From the NCBI RefSeq assembly GCF_963924675.1, contig NC_089226.1:52097124-52161123 (forward strand): a DNA stretch of 64,000 bases, in the 5' to 3' direction. The translations under genes and the position numbers were made by a program. Under the pieces are notes generated by a model, which was given only the letters and a program-made list of their open reading frames with translations, made no database searches and was not told the DNA's origin. The stretch is from Phocoena phocoena. Taxonomy: Eukaryota; Chordata; Mammalia; Artiodactyla; Phocoenidae. Positions 44,602 through 54,975 of the stretch are shown here, one piece after another; position 1 is the first letter of the stretch, and each line of letters begins with the position of its first letter.

Positions 44602-45070
44602 TGGGAGCTGGGGGAGCAGGGTTAGATGTCACTTCAGTTTCCTTAATGATCTTTTAAATCTCTCACTTCAGATTGATCGTATGGTCACTACTCTCATGCC
44701 ATCCTGTCAGAAAGTGATTGAAGCCTGATATACATCCATAAACAGAAAGAAAACCTGCTTCTTAGTTGCATGATCCATTATCACAAGTAACTTTCACTAA
44801 GACATAAACTTAGTGTAAGGATAAACTTAAGTGTAGGGATAGAACGCAGATCTTGGTTTTCTTAAACTAGTATTTTTGGTACAGAACTTCCCAGCAACGC
44901 ATTTTAAATTTGGTTAAGGAACCACTTAACTATATATACTTTTCAATATCACTAACTTACTTGATGATTATTGCTGATCAACAGAACAGATCTTACTTAC
45001 CCAGGTGTCAGAGGCAACTTGCAAGGACTTTAACATTCCTAGATTCTCAGAAGCCCAGAGCTGAAAGCAA
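44602..45070. other. No gene seen
   Basis: Nothing recognised on either strand. Confidence 0.4.
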
Positions 45071-45074
45071 AATG

Positions 45075-45165
45075 ATGACTTTGTCCAATCAGCACATTTG
45101 ACAGATGAGGAAACTGAAGCACACTCTTTCAGGAAAAGCTTTAGACACTTCAGTATTTCACTCAT
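45075..45165 (-). repeat. MIR SINE fragment, minus strand
   Basis: 'CATTTGACAGATGAGGAAACTG' and 'AAGCACACTCTTTCAGG' match the reversed MIR core. Confidence 0.65.
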
Positions 45166-45189
45166 GACCTGACTCTGCCTACAGTTTTA

Positions 45190-45595
45190 GTGTCATCTCC
45201 CCATGTTCTCATTCCTACCATTTAACTCTTCTGAAATATTAAACTGCATAAAGTCCTCTTTTCAAATAGCCTTTTTCACCAGGCTGATTCTTTCTCCACT
45301 TTCCCAGAACTCAGTCTAGTTTTCTCTCTTTGGAGGCTTTCCTTGTCTGCCCCAGGACCCCACGTCCGTCCACCTCCCAGGTTGCCGTATTTCCCCATAA
45401 CACCTTGTGTTGGCCACCGGCAAAGCAATTTTCAGGCTGTTTTTAGTTTCTAATTGCATGGCTCAATTCCTAATGCATATGTGTCTATCTTTTTAACCAT
45501 TGTTATCCCAACCCAAATACAGTGTAGTTGGGCATCTAAGATACATGTCTAGCTCTATCATAGCATACAGAAATGAAATAATAAAAGTACAGGGA
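45190..45595 (+). repeat. L2 LINE 3' end, plus strand
   Basis: 'AATAGCCTTTTTCACCAGG', 'CCAGGTTGCCGTATTTCCCC', 'TTTCTAATTGCATGGCTC' and 'GTTGGGCATCTAAGATACATG' follow an L2-type 3' end at low identity. Confidence 0.5.
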
Positions 45596-45602
45596 AGGTG
45601 TA

Positions 45603-46058
45603 CGTTTCCTCTAGGGCTTCTGTAACAAAATAACACAAATTCCATTGCTTAAAACAACAGATATTTATTTTCTCACAGTTCAGGAAACCAGAAGCCTGAA
45701 ATCAAGATGTCAACAAGGTTCTTTTCTTCCGCTGGCTCTAAAAGAGAAACTGTCCCATACCTCTTTCTTAATTTCTGGTGGTTACCAGCAATCTTTGGTA
45801 TTCCTTGACTTCTACGTGCAAAACTCCAATTTCTGCCTCTGTGTTTATATGGCCTTCTTCTCTCAGGGTCTTTCTGTGTCCCCTCCTCTTCTTATAAGAA
45901 TGCCAGTAATTGGATGTATGGTCCACCCTGAATTCAGGATGACTTCATCTCAAGATCCTTAACTAAGTACATCAGCAAAGACCTTATTTCCAAATGAGAT
46001 CACATCCTGGGGTTCTGTGTGTATGTGAAGTTTGGGGGACACTATTAAACCCATTACA
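45603..46058 (-). mobile_element. MLT1-type solo LTR (ERVL-MaLR), minus strand
   Basis: 'TGCTTAAAACAACAGATATTT', 'TTTTCTCACAGTTCAGGAAACC', 'CTTATAAGAATGCCAGTAATTGG', 'CAAATGAGATCACATCCTGG' and 'CCCATTACA' are the reversed MLT1 blocks in order. A second copy, opposite in orientation to the one at 21941. Non-coding; the 105-residue frame across it (45645-45962) is chance. Confidence 0.9.
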
Positions 46059-46310
46059 GAGGGCTAAACGTTTTCTCTAGTCACTTGGTTTTTTGATGGT
46101 AGAGCTGAGACTAGACATTTCTATTTCCATAGAGCACACTATCTTTTAAATGATTCATTTATTTGATTTTGTAACAGAAAACCACCAACCTCTTCACTTT
46201 GCTGTAGGTGTTTGAAAGACAGAGACCCTCTTCAACAAATATTCTATTCTCTAAAAGAAAATAATGAAAATTAATTTCCCATACCTCTACCTGTGTTCAC
46301 TTCACAGTGT
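46059..46310. other. No recognised feature
   Basis: Spacer between the MLT1 and a tandem duplication. Confidence 0.4.
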
Positions 46311-46428
46311 TTTTTCTAGGATAGGAAAGTTTGTAATTAACCAGGTTTTTCTAGGCTAGGAAAGTTCCTAATTAACCAGGCAATGTCACTAACCAGGCAT
46401 GCAAACCAGAAGTTTGTAATTAACCAGG
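46311..46428 (+). repeat. 35-bp tandem duplication with a third partial copy
   Basis: 46311-46345 and 46346-46380 are adjacent 35-bp units (TTTTTCTAGG...AATTAACCAGG) differing at three positions. A partial third unit, AGTTTGTAATTAACCAGG, lies at 46411-46428 and 'ACTAACCAGGCATGC' between them. Direct repeats of this size are seen in LTR enhancers, and downstream pyrimidine-rich sequence to 46690 would fit, but no LTR ends were found. Confidence 0.85.
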
Positions 46429-46880
46429 CATAACCAAGATGGATGGAGTTAGAGAAGACTCATACCCTGTAGGTTTGTGTATGGCTGTATATACATCTTA
46501 ATGCTTTTATTTCTCTAGGGTTGTAATTATTTAAAGATAGGCAAAATTATTTTTAGGAAACTTTTTTTTTTTCTTTTCTGCTGGGAGAAACTCTTCCTTC
46601 CCTAGGCTGTGTGCTAAGCCACGAGACTTGATATCAGCCTGGGATCTCTCCTCTCCTGTTCTCTCTTCTCCCCTTCTCTCTCATTAAATAGAAGTATAGG
46701 AATTGAGTCAATCTTAAAGTTTTTCTTTCTATCCTGAAGGAAAAATTCTCAAAAAAATCAAGCCAACAGACCAAATAAACCACCTCAAGTCAAAATACTT
46801 CCAAATGTTAACTCTTGATTCATTTGTTTTCTGTGATGGAATTTCTTCTCCCAATTTTCTGGTCACTTTGATTTTTATTT
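46429..46880. other. No gene seen; possibly the rest of an LTR
   Basis: Contains 'TTCCTTCCCTAGGCTGTGTGC', a CTCTCC-rich stretch at 46645-46685 and 'CATTAAATAG'. Unassigned. Confidence 0.3.
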
Positions 46881-46884
46881 ACAT

Positions 46885-47045
46885 TAGCTTTGTCCCACAT
46901 AAGCAACATATATATTATCATGCCCATTTTACAGATGAGGAAAGTGAGATTCAGAGAGCTGCTCTGTCTGTTCAGAATCCCATAGCTAGCAAGTAGCAGT
47001 GTTGGGATTCCAACAAGTTCCTCTGATTCTCAGTTCCAAGCTCTC
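46885..47045 (-). repeat. MIR SINE, minus strand
   Basis: 'CATGCCCATTTTACAGATGAGG', 'AAGTAGCAGTGTTGGGATTCC' and 'TTCCAAGCTCTCCC' follow the reversed MIR at good identity. Confidence 0.85.
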
Positions 47046-47634
47046 CCCTGATCCTGTGTCTGTCTTGAGCTCATCTTATTTAGAAGCCTTGATCTTTCTA
47101 AATTTTTATATTATTACAAGCTGAGACAAGAGTGAGGAGGCCAGATTTGGTCTTGGGATATCCCTGCTGCTCCACTCATGGACCTTAGACTTTTCTTTAA
47201 CGTGACATAAGGATGGTTAATAATGGAAATTAAATGACCATTGGCCAAGAATGTTCAAAGGGGGTATTTTTTTTTCCTCAGAGAGAGGCCAGAGGGAGAT
47301 TCGTTGATTTCCTGGGCCAAATTGGTCATTGCAAAAGAATTTATATCACTCACTTGCACTTGATTAAAAATTTAAGCAGCATACATCCCTTGAATCTTTA
47401 TAAAGATATTTTCACTTGAAATAAACTTCTTAATGTTCAGATAAAAGTTTCAGTGTTCTGTTATATGAATTCGATTAATTGGTGAGCACCTGTAGGAAGA
47501 ATTTTGTTTAGTGTGGATGGCCCTAAAAAGATAAGAAATTATGGCTGCTTACATAACCTGTCTAAAATTGTGGCTTCTGGTTATATTGGTAGTATAAATT
47601 TTTTTTAGAGGAGAGAAAAGAAAAGGAAAGCAGT
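47046..47634. other. No gene seen
   Basis: AT-rich. The 61-residue frame at 47234-47419 shows no domain. Confidence 0.4.
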
Positions 47635-47649
47635 GAAAAGGAAGGGAGG

Positions 47650-47869
47650 GGCTTCCCTGGTGGCGCAGTGGTTGAGAGTCCGCCTGCCGATGCAGGGAAC
47701 ACGGGTTCATGTCCCGGTCTGGGAAGATCCCACATGCCGCAGAGTGGCTAGGCCCGTGAGCCATGGCCGCTGAGCCTGCGCGCGTCCGGAGCCTGTGCTC
47801 TGCACAGGCAGAGGCCGTAACAGTGAGGGGCCCGTGTACTGCAAAAAAAAAAAAAAAAAAAAAAAAAAA
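47650..47869 (+). mobile_element. CHR-2-like SINE, plus strand
   Basis: 'GCTTCCCTGGTGGCGCAGTGG' to a poly-A tail. The direct repeat GAAAAGGAAGG lies at 47635-47645 and 47870-47880. The right copy has expanded into a GGAA array (47870-47904), a common fate of purine-rich target duplications next to an A tail. Confidence 0.95.
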
Positions 47870-47904
47870 GAAAAGGAAGGAAGGAAGGAAGAAAGGAAGG
47901 AAAA
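47870..47904 (+). repeat. GGAA microsatellite
   Basis: Six or more GGAA units adjoining the SINE tail. GGAA arrays are known ETS-factor targets; no function is inferred here. Confidence 0.9.
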
Positions 47905-48104
47905 TTAACCAATACATTGGACAACATAGATTCACCAAATAAGTCGCTCACATGACAATTGTTTATCACTTGTTACTATATATCAGATACTGGGCCAGAA
48001 ACTTGTGAACAAACAACTCATTATAATACTGTATATTAAAGGATGACAAAGTCAATATATGGACTGGTGGAAATCCTTAACTGGATATTCAACACAAACT
48101 TGAG

Positions 48105-48205
48105 AAGTAAGGAGTCACCCCTCCTTTTACAGGTAAGGAAACTGGGCTTTAGAGAAGGACACAGAGTTAGTGAGCTTACCAATAGCATAAGATGTCTAGT
48201 ATTTA
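48105..48205 (-). repeat. MIR SINE fragment, minus strand
   Basis: 'CCTCCTTTTACAGGTAAGG', 'AAACTGGGCTTTAGAGAAGG' match the reversed MIR core. Confidence 0.7.
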
Positions 48206-48379
48206 TTTTACTCAACTGTGAGCTATGTAAATGTTAATTCTGGGAACTAGGATTTTCACTTTTTTCTCTGGTGCCTGAAAGATCAAGTCCTGTTTTATAA
48301 ACACAGGGAATTATCTAAAATTTCTTATAAATCCCATTAGAAGAGCTCTATAACTATATGCATCATTCTCTAAATTCTG

Positions 48380-49336
48380 TTCCTGGTTAAATAAAAGCAG
48401 AAAACAGTCAGTGGAAAAAGCCAGATTTCAATCCTAGGTCTTTTTTCTCCCAGTCCACTGCTGCTTTTTTTTTTTTTTTTAATATCTTTATTGGAGTATA
48501 ATTTCTTTACAATGTAGTGTTAGTTTCTGCTGTACAACAAAGTGAATCAGCTGTACGTATACATATAACCCCTCCCTCTTGAGCCTCCCTCCCACCCTCC
48601 CCATCCCACCCATCTAGGTCATTACAAAACACTGAGCTGATCTTCCTGTTCTATACAGCAGCTTCCCACTAGCTATCTATTTTACACATGGTAGTGTATA
48701 TATATCAATGCTACTGTCTCATTTCGTCCCGGCCTCCCCTTCCCTCCCATGTCCACAAGTCCGTTCTCTACATCTGAGTCTCTATTCCTGCCCTGACAAT
48801 AGGTTCGTCAGTAACATTTTTCTAGATTCCATATATATGCGTTAATATACGGTATTTGTTTTTTCTTTCTGACTTACTTCACTCTGTATGACAGACTCTA
48901 GGTCCATCCACATCACTACAAATAACTCAATTTCGTTTCTTTTTATGGCTGAGGATATATTCCATTGTGTATATGTACCACATCTTCTTTATCCATTCAT
49001 CTGTCGATGGGCATTTAGGTTACTTCCATGTCCTGGCTATTGTAAGTAGTGCTGCAATGAACTTTGGGGTACATGTTGAAAAGATGCTCAACATCACTAA
49101 TCATTAGAGAAATGCAAATCAAAACCACTGGTTTCACCTCACACCAGTCAGAATGGCCATCATCAAAAAATCTACAAACAAATCCTGCAGAGGGTGTGGA
49201 GAAAAGGGAACCCTCCTGCACTGTTGGTGGGAATGTACATTGATACAGCCACTATGGAGAACAGTATAGAGGTTCCTTAAAAAACTAAAAATAGAAATAC
49301 CGTATGACCCAGTGCTCTTTTAACTCTACTATTTCT
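48380..49336 (-). repeat. MIR SINE split by an L1
   Basis: 48405-48466 ('GCCAGATTTCAATCCTAGG') continues after the L1 as 'TGCTCTTTTAACTCTACTA' (about 49314-49332), together fitting the tRNA-side end of a reversed MIR. This gives the pre-insertion sequence and supports a single L1 event in between. Confidence 0.55.
48467..49313. mobile_element. L1 with 5' inversion (twin-primed), 5' truncated
   Basis: 48467-49072 is an L1 3' end on the minus strand, from poly-T through 3' UTR to ORF2 end ('AACTTTGGGGTACATGTTG'). 49073-49313 is L1 ORF2 on the plus strand ('AAAGATGCTCAACATCACTAATC' to 'CCGTATGACCCAG'), which in an intact L1 lies just upstream in the same orientation. Head-to-head structure with a small gap at the join is the mark of twin priming. 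Flanks CACTGCTGCTTTT and CAGTGCTCTTTT look like a diverged duplication. Confidence 0.85.
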
Positions 49337-49545
49337 TCTAACCCAGTGACCCTCAACTATAGGTAATTTTGCCCTTTAAGGAAATTTGGCGATGTCTGCT
49401 GACATCTTTTGATTGTCATGACATGGCTGGTGGTGCCATTGGCACGTAGGGAACAGAAGCTAGGGATGCCACCAAACATGCTGCAATGCACAGGGCAGCC
49501 CTGACAATAAAGATTTATTAGCCCAAAATATGTGGTTAGTGAAAA
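49337..49545 (+). repeat. MER20-like hAT-Charlie DNA transposon
   Basis: 'CAGTGACCCTCAACTATAGG', 'ATTTGGCGATGTCTGCTGAC', 'AAACATGCTGCAATGCACAGG' and 'TTAGCCCAAAATATG' match this 0.2-kb family end to end. Confidence 0.8.
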
Positions 49546-50289
49546 GCAAGTTCTATCTTGTTAATGTATACTTTATGATAACTAGAACATTATACCAATA
49601 TTCAAATCAGCACATCTGCTGGAAGATTTAGGAGGAAAAAAATATATATATATAATATATATAATAGATAAATTCTGTTTTAGTTTGTTTTATTTGTTAG
49701 ATTATTTTTCTCTTATAATATGTATATCCGAGTGCCTAGCATAGTGCCCACCCAACACATATAAGACCCTCAATAAATATTTGTTAAATTAAAAAAAATA
49801 TTTATTAAATTATTACTAATTATTATTGAGTGCTATCTTTTGGTCGATTTCTACACATACCCTCTAATTTTAAAAATAATCCTCAAAGAAGGTGTTATCA
49901 TCTCCACTATTTAAATTTCGTTTCAAATCTCTAAAAATGACTAAGTTGTACTTGTAATCCCTCAAAAACTTTAGGAGCTGACAAAAGAGTCCCTGCTGCT
50001 TTCCTGGAACCTTATTTTATATATATTAGTCATTATAAAAGTTTTTGTGCCCACAAAATATAGAAAGTTGTACAATATTGCTGTCTTTTATTCAAATATA
50101 TGAGTTTGCTACCGCATCAATATTTGTAACTTTTGAAATTTACATAAAATTGGACTTTTATCACACTTACTGTAGTTTGGAGAACATCCCCATTGTGATT
50201 TGGGCTCAGGGGCTGCCCCAATGAGGCGGCTAAAAACACAACACAAACAGACAAATAAAACTTCCTTGATTTCCCACACACTTATTATT
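49546..50289. other. AT-rich, no gene seen
   Basis: Contains a TA array (49641-49668) and an L2-like terminus near 49725-49785 ('CGAGTGCCTAGCATAGTGCCC', 'CCTCAATAAATATTTG'). Confidence 0.45.
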
Positions 50290-50352
50290 TTTTTTACTTT
50301 TCTTGAAATATTGATTAACAATGCTGTGTTAGTTTCAGGTGTAAAGTGCTTA

Positions 50353-50387
<35 letters not shown>

Positions 50388-50490
50388 ACATTCTCTTCCA
50401 TTATAGGTTATCACAAGATATTGAGTATAGTTCTCTGTGCTATATAGTAGGTCCTTGTTGGTTACCTACTTTATATATAGTAGTGTGTCT
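50290..50490 (-). mobile_element. L1 LINE 3' end fragment, minus strand
   Basis: 'GTTAGTTTCAGGTGTAAAG', a (TA)n array at 50356-50384 and 'AGTAGGTCCTTGTTGGTTACC' parallel the L1 ends at 5500 and 13595. The TA array is in the same place as in the 5500 copy, so it is likely ancestral to the subfamily. Confidence 0.8.
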
Positions 50491-50925
50491 TTGGAATAAA
50501 TTCCTCATTAGCCAGGTCATTTAATTCTAGGCTCTTTCTCTTTGTTAAGTTTGAATGCAAACATGAATATAATAAGACAATTTAAATTCAGCTTTTTACA
50601 GAAATGCCTTCAGTGAATTAGGTGAGTACGCATGTGTGTGAGAGTGTGTATACATGTGTGCTAAAGAAGCATTTATTTGAACAATATGAACAATATTTTG
50701 GTATGTTTTAAAAACCTTAGAGGAAATTGTTACTTGTCATTTTATCAAGTAGCTCTTAATTGTGTAAAGGGTGAAGGCTAAGGGTGGTTATTGATAAATG
50801 TTAAATACCAGCTCTGTACCAGGACTTTTGCTGGGTATTTTGGTATGTATCTCTTTTCATCATTTTAATAAATATGTCTAAACTATTTCACTGAGCTTTA
50901 AAGATAAAGTTAAGAGAGATGACTA
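50491..50925. other. No gene seen
   Basis: AT-rich; short GT-rich patch near 50630-50660. Confidence 0.4.
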
Positions 50926-50929
50926 GGCA

Positions 50930-51625
50930 ATAAACATATAAAAATATACTCAACTTCACTAGAAATAAAATGAAGTCACATTACCATGACAGTGAGATAA
51001 CATAATATCTCATCCACCAGATTTGGAGAAATTAAAACATCTAACTATTGGCTGTAATATGAAGCAACAGGTTCTGCTAGTAAAAATGTAACCACTCTGG
51101 AAAACAATTTGAAATTAACTAAATAAGTAAAAAATGTGAATGCTTGCATGGAACTTTTTTTATTAGTGTTTCATTAATCAAGTATTGTGATTAATCAAAT
51201 ATGAGCACCTGATGCCCATTAGGCCAGAATGGTGGTGATAGGCTCTATCACTGAACTACAGCTAAATGTATCCAAAGAGATGAATCTCAAACATACATTT
51301 CGGTGAAAACAGCAATTTGCGGAAAAAATTATTCACTATCGTTACATGTATATGAATTTCAAAAACACAAACAATTAAACAATATCTTGTTTAGAGATAC
51401 ACAGACATAAGGGAAGAACTTTAAAGTACCCTAAGGGATTGGCTACTCTAAAAATTCATGAGCTTGATTATTTCTGAGAGTGGGTGGAGAGAAAGGGATG
51501 GGTCCCGGAAGGGCCATCCAGGGATCTCCAGAGGTATTGGTCATACTTTGTTCCTAAACATGGGTATACATAGATTTAATTTGTCATTTTTCTTTTTCAA
51601 TTCAAATGAGTATATATATATTTGA
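50930..51625 (+). mobile_element. Old L1 ORF2-3' UTR fragment, plus strand
   Basis: 'AATATACTCAACTTCACTAG', 'AGTGAGATAACATAATATCTC', 'AACCACTCTGGAAAACAATTTG', 'GATGAATCTCAAACATACATTT' and 'TAAATTTAATTTGTCATTTTTC'-like words follow L1 ORF2 into the 3' UTR. Heavily diverged, with about 80 bp of foreign or rearranged sequence near 51160-51240. Confidence 0.6.
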
Positions 51626-52239
51626 ATTAATTAAATGTTAAACATAAATTATGTTTACTGAGGTAAATCTTAGAAGGGTTATTTAACCTATCCAAGTTTA
51701 TGCACAGAGAAGTCCCCATTCAGGACTGTGTAATCCAGAGTCCATGCTCACCCGTTTCAGTTTTGGCTCTACTCAAGGTGAAATCCTCCTAGTGCAGTGC
51801 CCAGGAAGAAATTGCCTCTTCTGTTAATCATCTTATTTTCTCGTATCCGTGAACGCTATGAACCACCAAGTTTCTTCCTTCATTAACTCAGCTGCCAGAA
51901 AGTTTACTCTAATGTACATGTTCAACTACAGTAATTAACTTAGCATAAACAGTCCATATATTTCCTTTCTTGTAATGATTTCTGATTTCTCACCTTTAAA
52001 ATTAATTCATTGAAGCAATCCTATTTCATATAGTCTCATATTATAAATAATCTAAAAGATTTTCTTATGAGTAGTGAATAAGTAGCTTTTCAAAAGAAAA
52101 TATATAATTTAGAACCATTACATTTTCTTTAAAGATCTAAATTATTGCCTTTAAGGAAGAATCCGTTAGTTGGTTTTTTTTTTTTTCTTCTTTTTTCTCA
52201 TTTCCTAACCCTTTGAGGTTATCATGGTCCTAAAACTGA
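51626..52239. other. No gene seen
   Basis: Contains faint MIR words near 51655-51760 (plus-strand 'ATCCAAGTTTATGCAC'); otherwise unassigned. Confidence 0.35.
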
Positions 52240-53209
52240 TGAGTTCTCATGTAAAGGAAACAATCAACAGATTGAAGAGAAAATCTATGAAATGGGAGAA
52301 AATGTTTGCAAATGATACATCTATTAAGGGCTTAATACTCAAAATATATAAAGAACTCAAAAAACTCAATAGCATAAAAAGCCAAATAACCCAATTAAGA
52401 AATAGGCAAAGGACTTGAATAGACATTTCTCCAAAGAAGACATACAAATGGTTGAAAGGTATTCAACATCACTAATCATCAGAGAAATGAAAATTGAAAC
52501 TACAATGAGATAGCATCTTACATCTATTAAAATTTATGGCTATTATCAACAAGACAAAAGATGACAAGTGTTGGTGAGGATATAGAGAAAAGGAAATCCT
52601 TGGACACTCTTGGTGGAAATGTAAATTGGTACAGTCATTTAGAAAACAGTTCATCAAAAAGTTTGAAATAGAACTACCATATGATCTAGTAATCCCACTT
52701 CTGGGTATATATCCAAAAGGAAGTAGAATCAGTATCTTGAAGAGATATCTACATCTCCAAGTTCACTGCAGCATTATTCACAATAGCCAAGATATGGAAA
52801 CAACCTACATATCTGTTGATGGATGAATGGATAAAGAAAATATGGTATACATATACAATGAGAACATATACAATAGAATATTTTTGAGTCAAAAAAAAAA
52901 GAAAATTGTATCATTCGTGACAACATGGATAAAACTGAAGAACATTATGCTAAGTGAAATAAACCCAACACAGAAAGACACATACTGTGTGATCTCACTT
53001 ACATATGGAATCTAAAATAGTTGAACTCATAAAAGCAGTTGGAAGAGTGATTGCCAGAGCCCAGGGGTTGGGAGAAGTGGGGAGGTGTTGGTCAAAAGGT
53101 ATAAAGTTTCAGTTATTCAGGATGAAAAGTTCTGGAGGTCTAGTTACAGCATGGTGACTATAGTTAATAATACTGTATATTTAGGAAATTCGCTAAAAGA
53201 GTATATCTG

Positions 53210-53848
53210 TATAACTGATTCACTTTGTTATAAAGCAGAAACTAACACACCATTGGAAAGCAATTATACTCCAATAAAGATGTTTAAAAAAAAACAAAGG
53301 AAAAAAAAACAAATCAGAAAAAGATCCCCAAACTACTATCTGGTAAGGGGGAATACAACAAGAAATCAGGAGAAGTTTATTAAGTTTATAATTTTTTCCA
53401 AGTATATCAAAAAAGCCATTCCTGTTTGCCTTTAGTGCATTTTCTCTTTTTTTTTTTTTTGCGGTACGCGGGCCTCTCACTGTTGCAGCCTCTCCCGTTG
53501 CGGACGCTCAGGCTCAGCGGCCATGGCTCACGGGCCCAGCCGCTCTGCGGCATGTGGGATCTTCCCGGACAGGGGCATGAACCCATGTCCCCTGCATCGG
53601 CAGGCGTACTCTCAACCACTGCGCCACCAGGGAAGCCCTTTAGTGCATTTTCTGACAGCCTTTGTAAGGTTTTACTTCAGCTGATGCTAACAATCACACC
53701 AACTGTAATTGGGGTGGTGCCCCAAAATGTGGGTACATTCTTGGTAGCATGAGTAAACTGGCTTCCTTAAAAATCTCTGGGACTGCCTTCTCTTAACAAA
53801 ATAAAATAAAACAAATAAAAATAAAGTCTATTGAATTTGTAAAAAAAA
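53210..53848 (+). mobile_element. L1 3' end with apparent 3' transduction
   Basis: 53210-53289 is the last 80 bp of a young-type L1 ('CACTTTGTTATAAAGCAGAAAC' region, 'ATACTCCAATAAAGATG'), followed by an A-rich stretch (53283-53311). About 335 bp of non-L1 sequence follows (excluding a later SINE), ending in AATAAA (53820-53825) and, 15 bases on, a fresh poly-A run. The whole unit is flanked by AAAAGAGTATATCTG (53195-53209) and AAAATAGTATATCTG (53849-53863). The host L1 is resumed in register after the right copy. This is the structure left when transcription runs past the L1 poly-A site to a downstream one. Confidence 0.8.
53446..53638 (-). mobile_element. CHR-2-like SINE nested in the transduced segment
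   Basis: Poly-T then 'GCGGTACGCGGGCCTCTCAC' to 'CCACCAGGGAAGCCC'. The target duplication TTTAGTGCATTTTCT is exact (53431-53445 and 53639-53653). Third layer of nesting. Confidence 0.95.
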
Positions 53849-53850
53849 AA
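53820..53850 (+). terminator. Polyadenylation signal and poly-A of the transduced segment
   Basis: AATAAA at 53820-53825 lies 15 bases before an A12 run (53841 onward), the spacing usual for a genuine cleavage and polyadenylation site. It sits at the 3' end of the sequence carried by the L1. Confidence 0.7.
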
Positions 53851-54000
53851 AATAGTATATCTGAAATGTTCTCACCACAAAAATATCCAAATGGTAACTA
53901 TGGGAGGTGACAGATACATTAATTAGTTTAATTGTGGTAATAATATCACAACATATACATCTATCAAAACATCATGCTGTACACCTAAACATACACTTTT

Positions 54001-54194
54001 TTTTTTTTTTTTTTTTTGCGGTATGCGGGCCTCTCACTGTTGTGGCCTCTCCCATTGCAGAGTGCAGACTCAGCGGCCATGGCTCACGGGCCCAGCTGCT
54101 CCGCGGCACATGGGATCTTCCCGGACCGGGGCACGAACCCATATTCCCTGCATCGGCAGGCAGACTCTCAACCACTGCGCCACCAGGGAAGCCC
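54001..54194 (-). mobile_element. CHR-2-like SINE, minus strand, in L1 3' UTR
   Basis: T run then 'GCGGTATGCGGGCCTCTCAC' to 'CCACCAGGGAAGCCC'. Flanks CATACACTTTT and CATATACAATTTTT are an imperfect duplication of L1 3' UTR sequence. Confidence 0.95.
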
Positions 54195-54245
54195 CATATA
54201 CAATTTTTATTTGTGAATTATAATTCAGTAAAGCTGGAAAAAAAA

Positions 54246-54780
54246 TTAGCTATTAAAAGAAAAAATAAAATCAATGAGTTCTCAGTTTGGGATAAAACAG
54301 GTGTATAGCATTGTCCTGGGAAAATGTACTCCAGGTGCAGTTTTATTTTGGAGAATATGCCAAGTCAGTAATCACAAGAAAGCTTCTCCAGAATGAATCA
54401 CCTTTTGAAAAATACGTTGAGCCATAAAAGGCCTTACATAAATACATGATTATCTTTCTATGTATGGAGAAGGCAGGGGGAGGAAAGGATCAGAAGATAG
54501 ATCGTACTGAGTTATTTAGGGGAAGTACTAGGCTCTCTTTTACGCAGCTCCTTAGAAGGCAGCTGAGGCCAATGTGATGAAGAATGTTATCTGTAATTGA
54601 GTATTCAGCTTTTCTCATAGTTTTAATTATCTTTTTCAGGATGAAGGTTGGTAACTATAGTAATATATCTGACCAGTAAACCTCAGTATCATTAGGAAAG
54701 TGGGTATAATTGTTTTAAACATTGCAAACCAAATTTATATAACTTTCAAAGGCATTCTGTAGTCCACGTACAAAGAAAAG
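54246..54780. other. No gene seen
   Basis: Nothing recognised. Confidence 0.4.
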
Positions 54781-54784
54781 TGCA

Positions 54785-54975
54785 GGCGATAAAGAATCAG
54801 AATGATATGATTTGAATCTGAGTTCTGCTACTTCATACGTGCTTGGCTTCTTAACGCATCAAATGTAAGGTCTCTGAGCCTTTACAGATATCTGAGATGG
54901 GAATGAAAACATATTTTACACGGCTATTATGAGGATTATATGATTCAGTATGCGTAAGAGCTTACCATCACAGAG
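54785..54975 (+). repeat. MIR SINE, plus strand
   Basis: 'ATTTGAATCTGAGTTCTGC', 'GTCTCTGAGCCTTTACAG' and 'GGCTATTATGAGGATTATATG' follow MIR. Confidence 0.8.

Larger units (their letters stand above)
52240..54245 (+). mobile_element. Old L1 (L1MA-like), plus strand, with nested insertions
   Basis: 5'-truncated L1: the ORF2 C-terminal region starts at the conserved KETINRLKRKSMKWEKMFAN and runs to about 53010. The 3' UTR follows ('GATGGTGACT'-like at 53150, 'GTTCTCACCACAAAAATATCC' at 53868, 'ATCAAAACATCATGCTGTACACC' at 53963) and ends 'CAATTTTTATTTGTG...AAAGCTGG' plus a tail near 54245. It is interrupted at 53210-53848 by another L1-derived insertion and at 54001-54194 by a SINE. Frames are broken by frameshifts and stops. 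Confidence 0.85.

Noticed and set aside
46311..46428. CRISPR-like array
   Set aside because: Units are directly adjacent without spacers, only two and a part, in a mammalian genome.
53312..53840. Simple processed pseudogene without L1 involvement
   Set aside because: The left target duplication lies before the L1 3' end and not before the non-L1 segment, so the L1 piece belongs to the same insertion.
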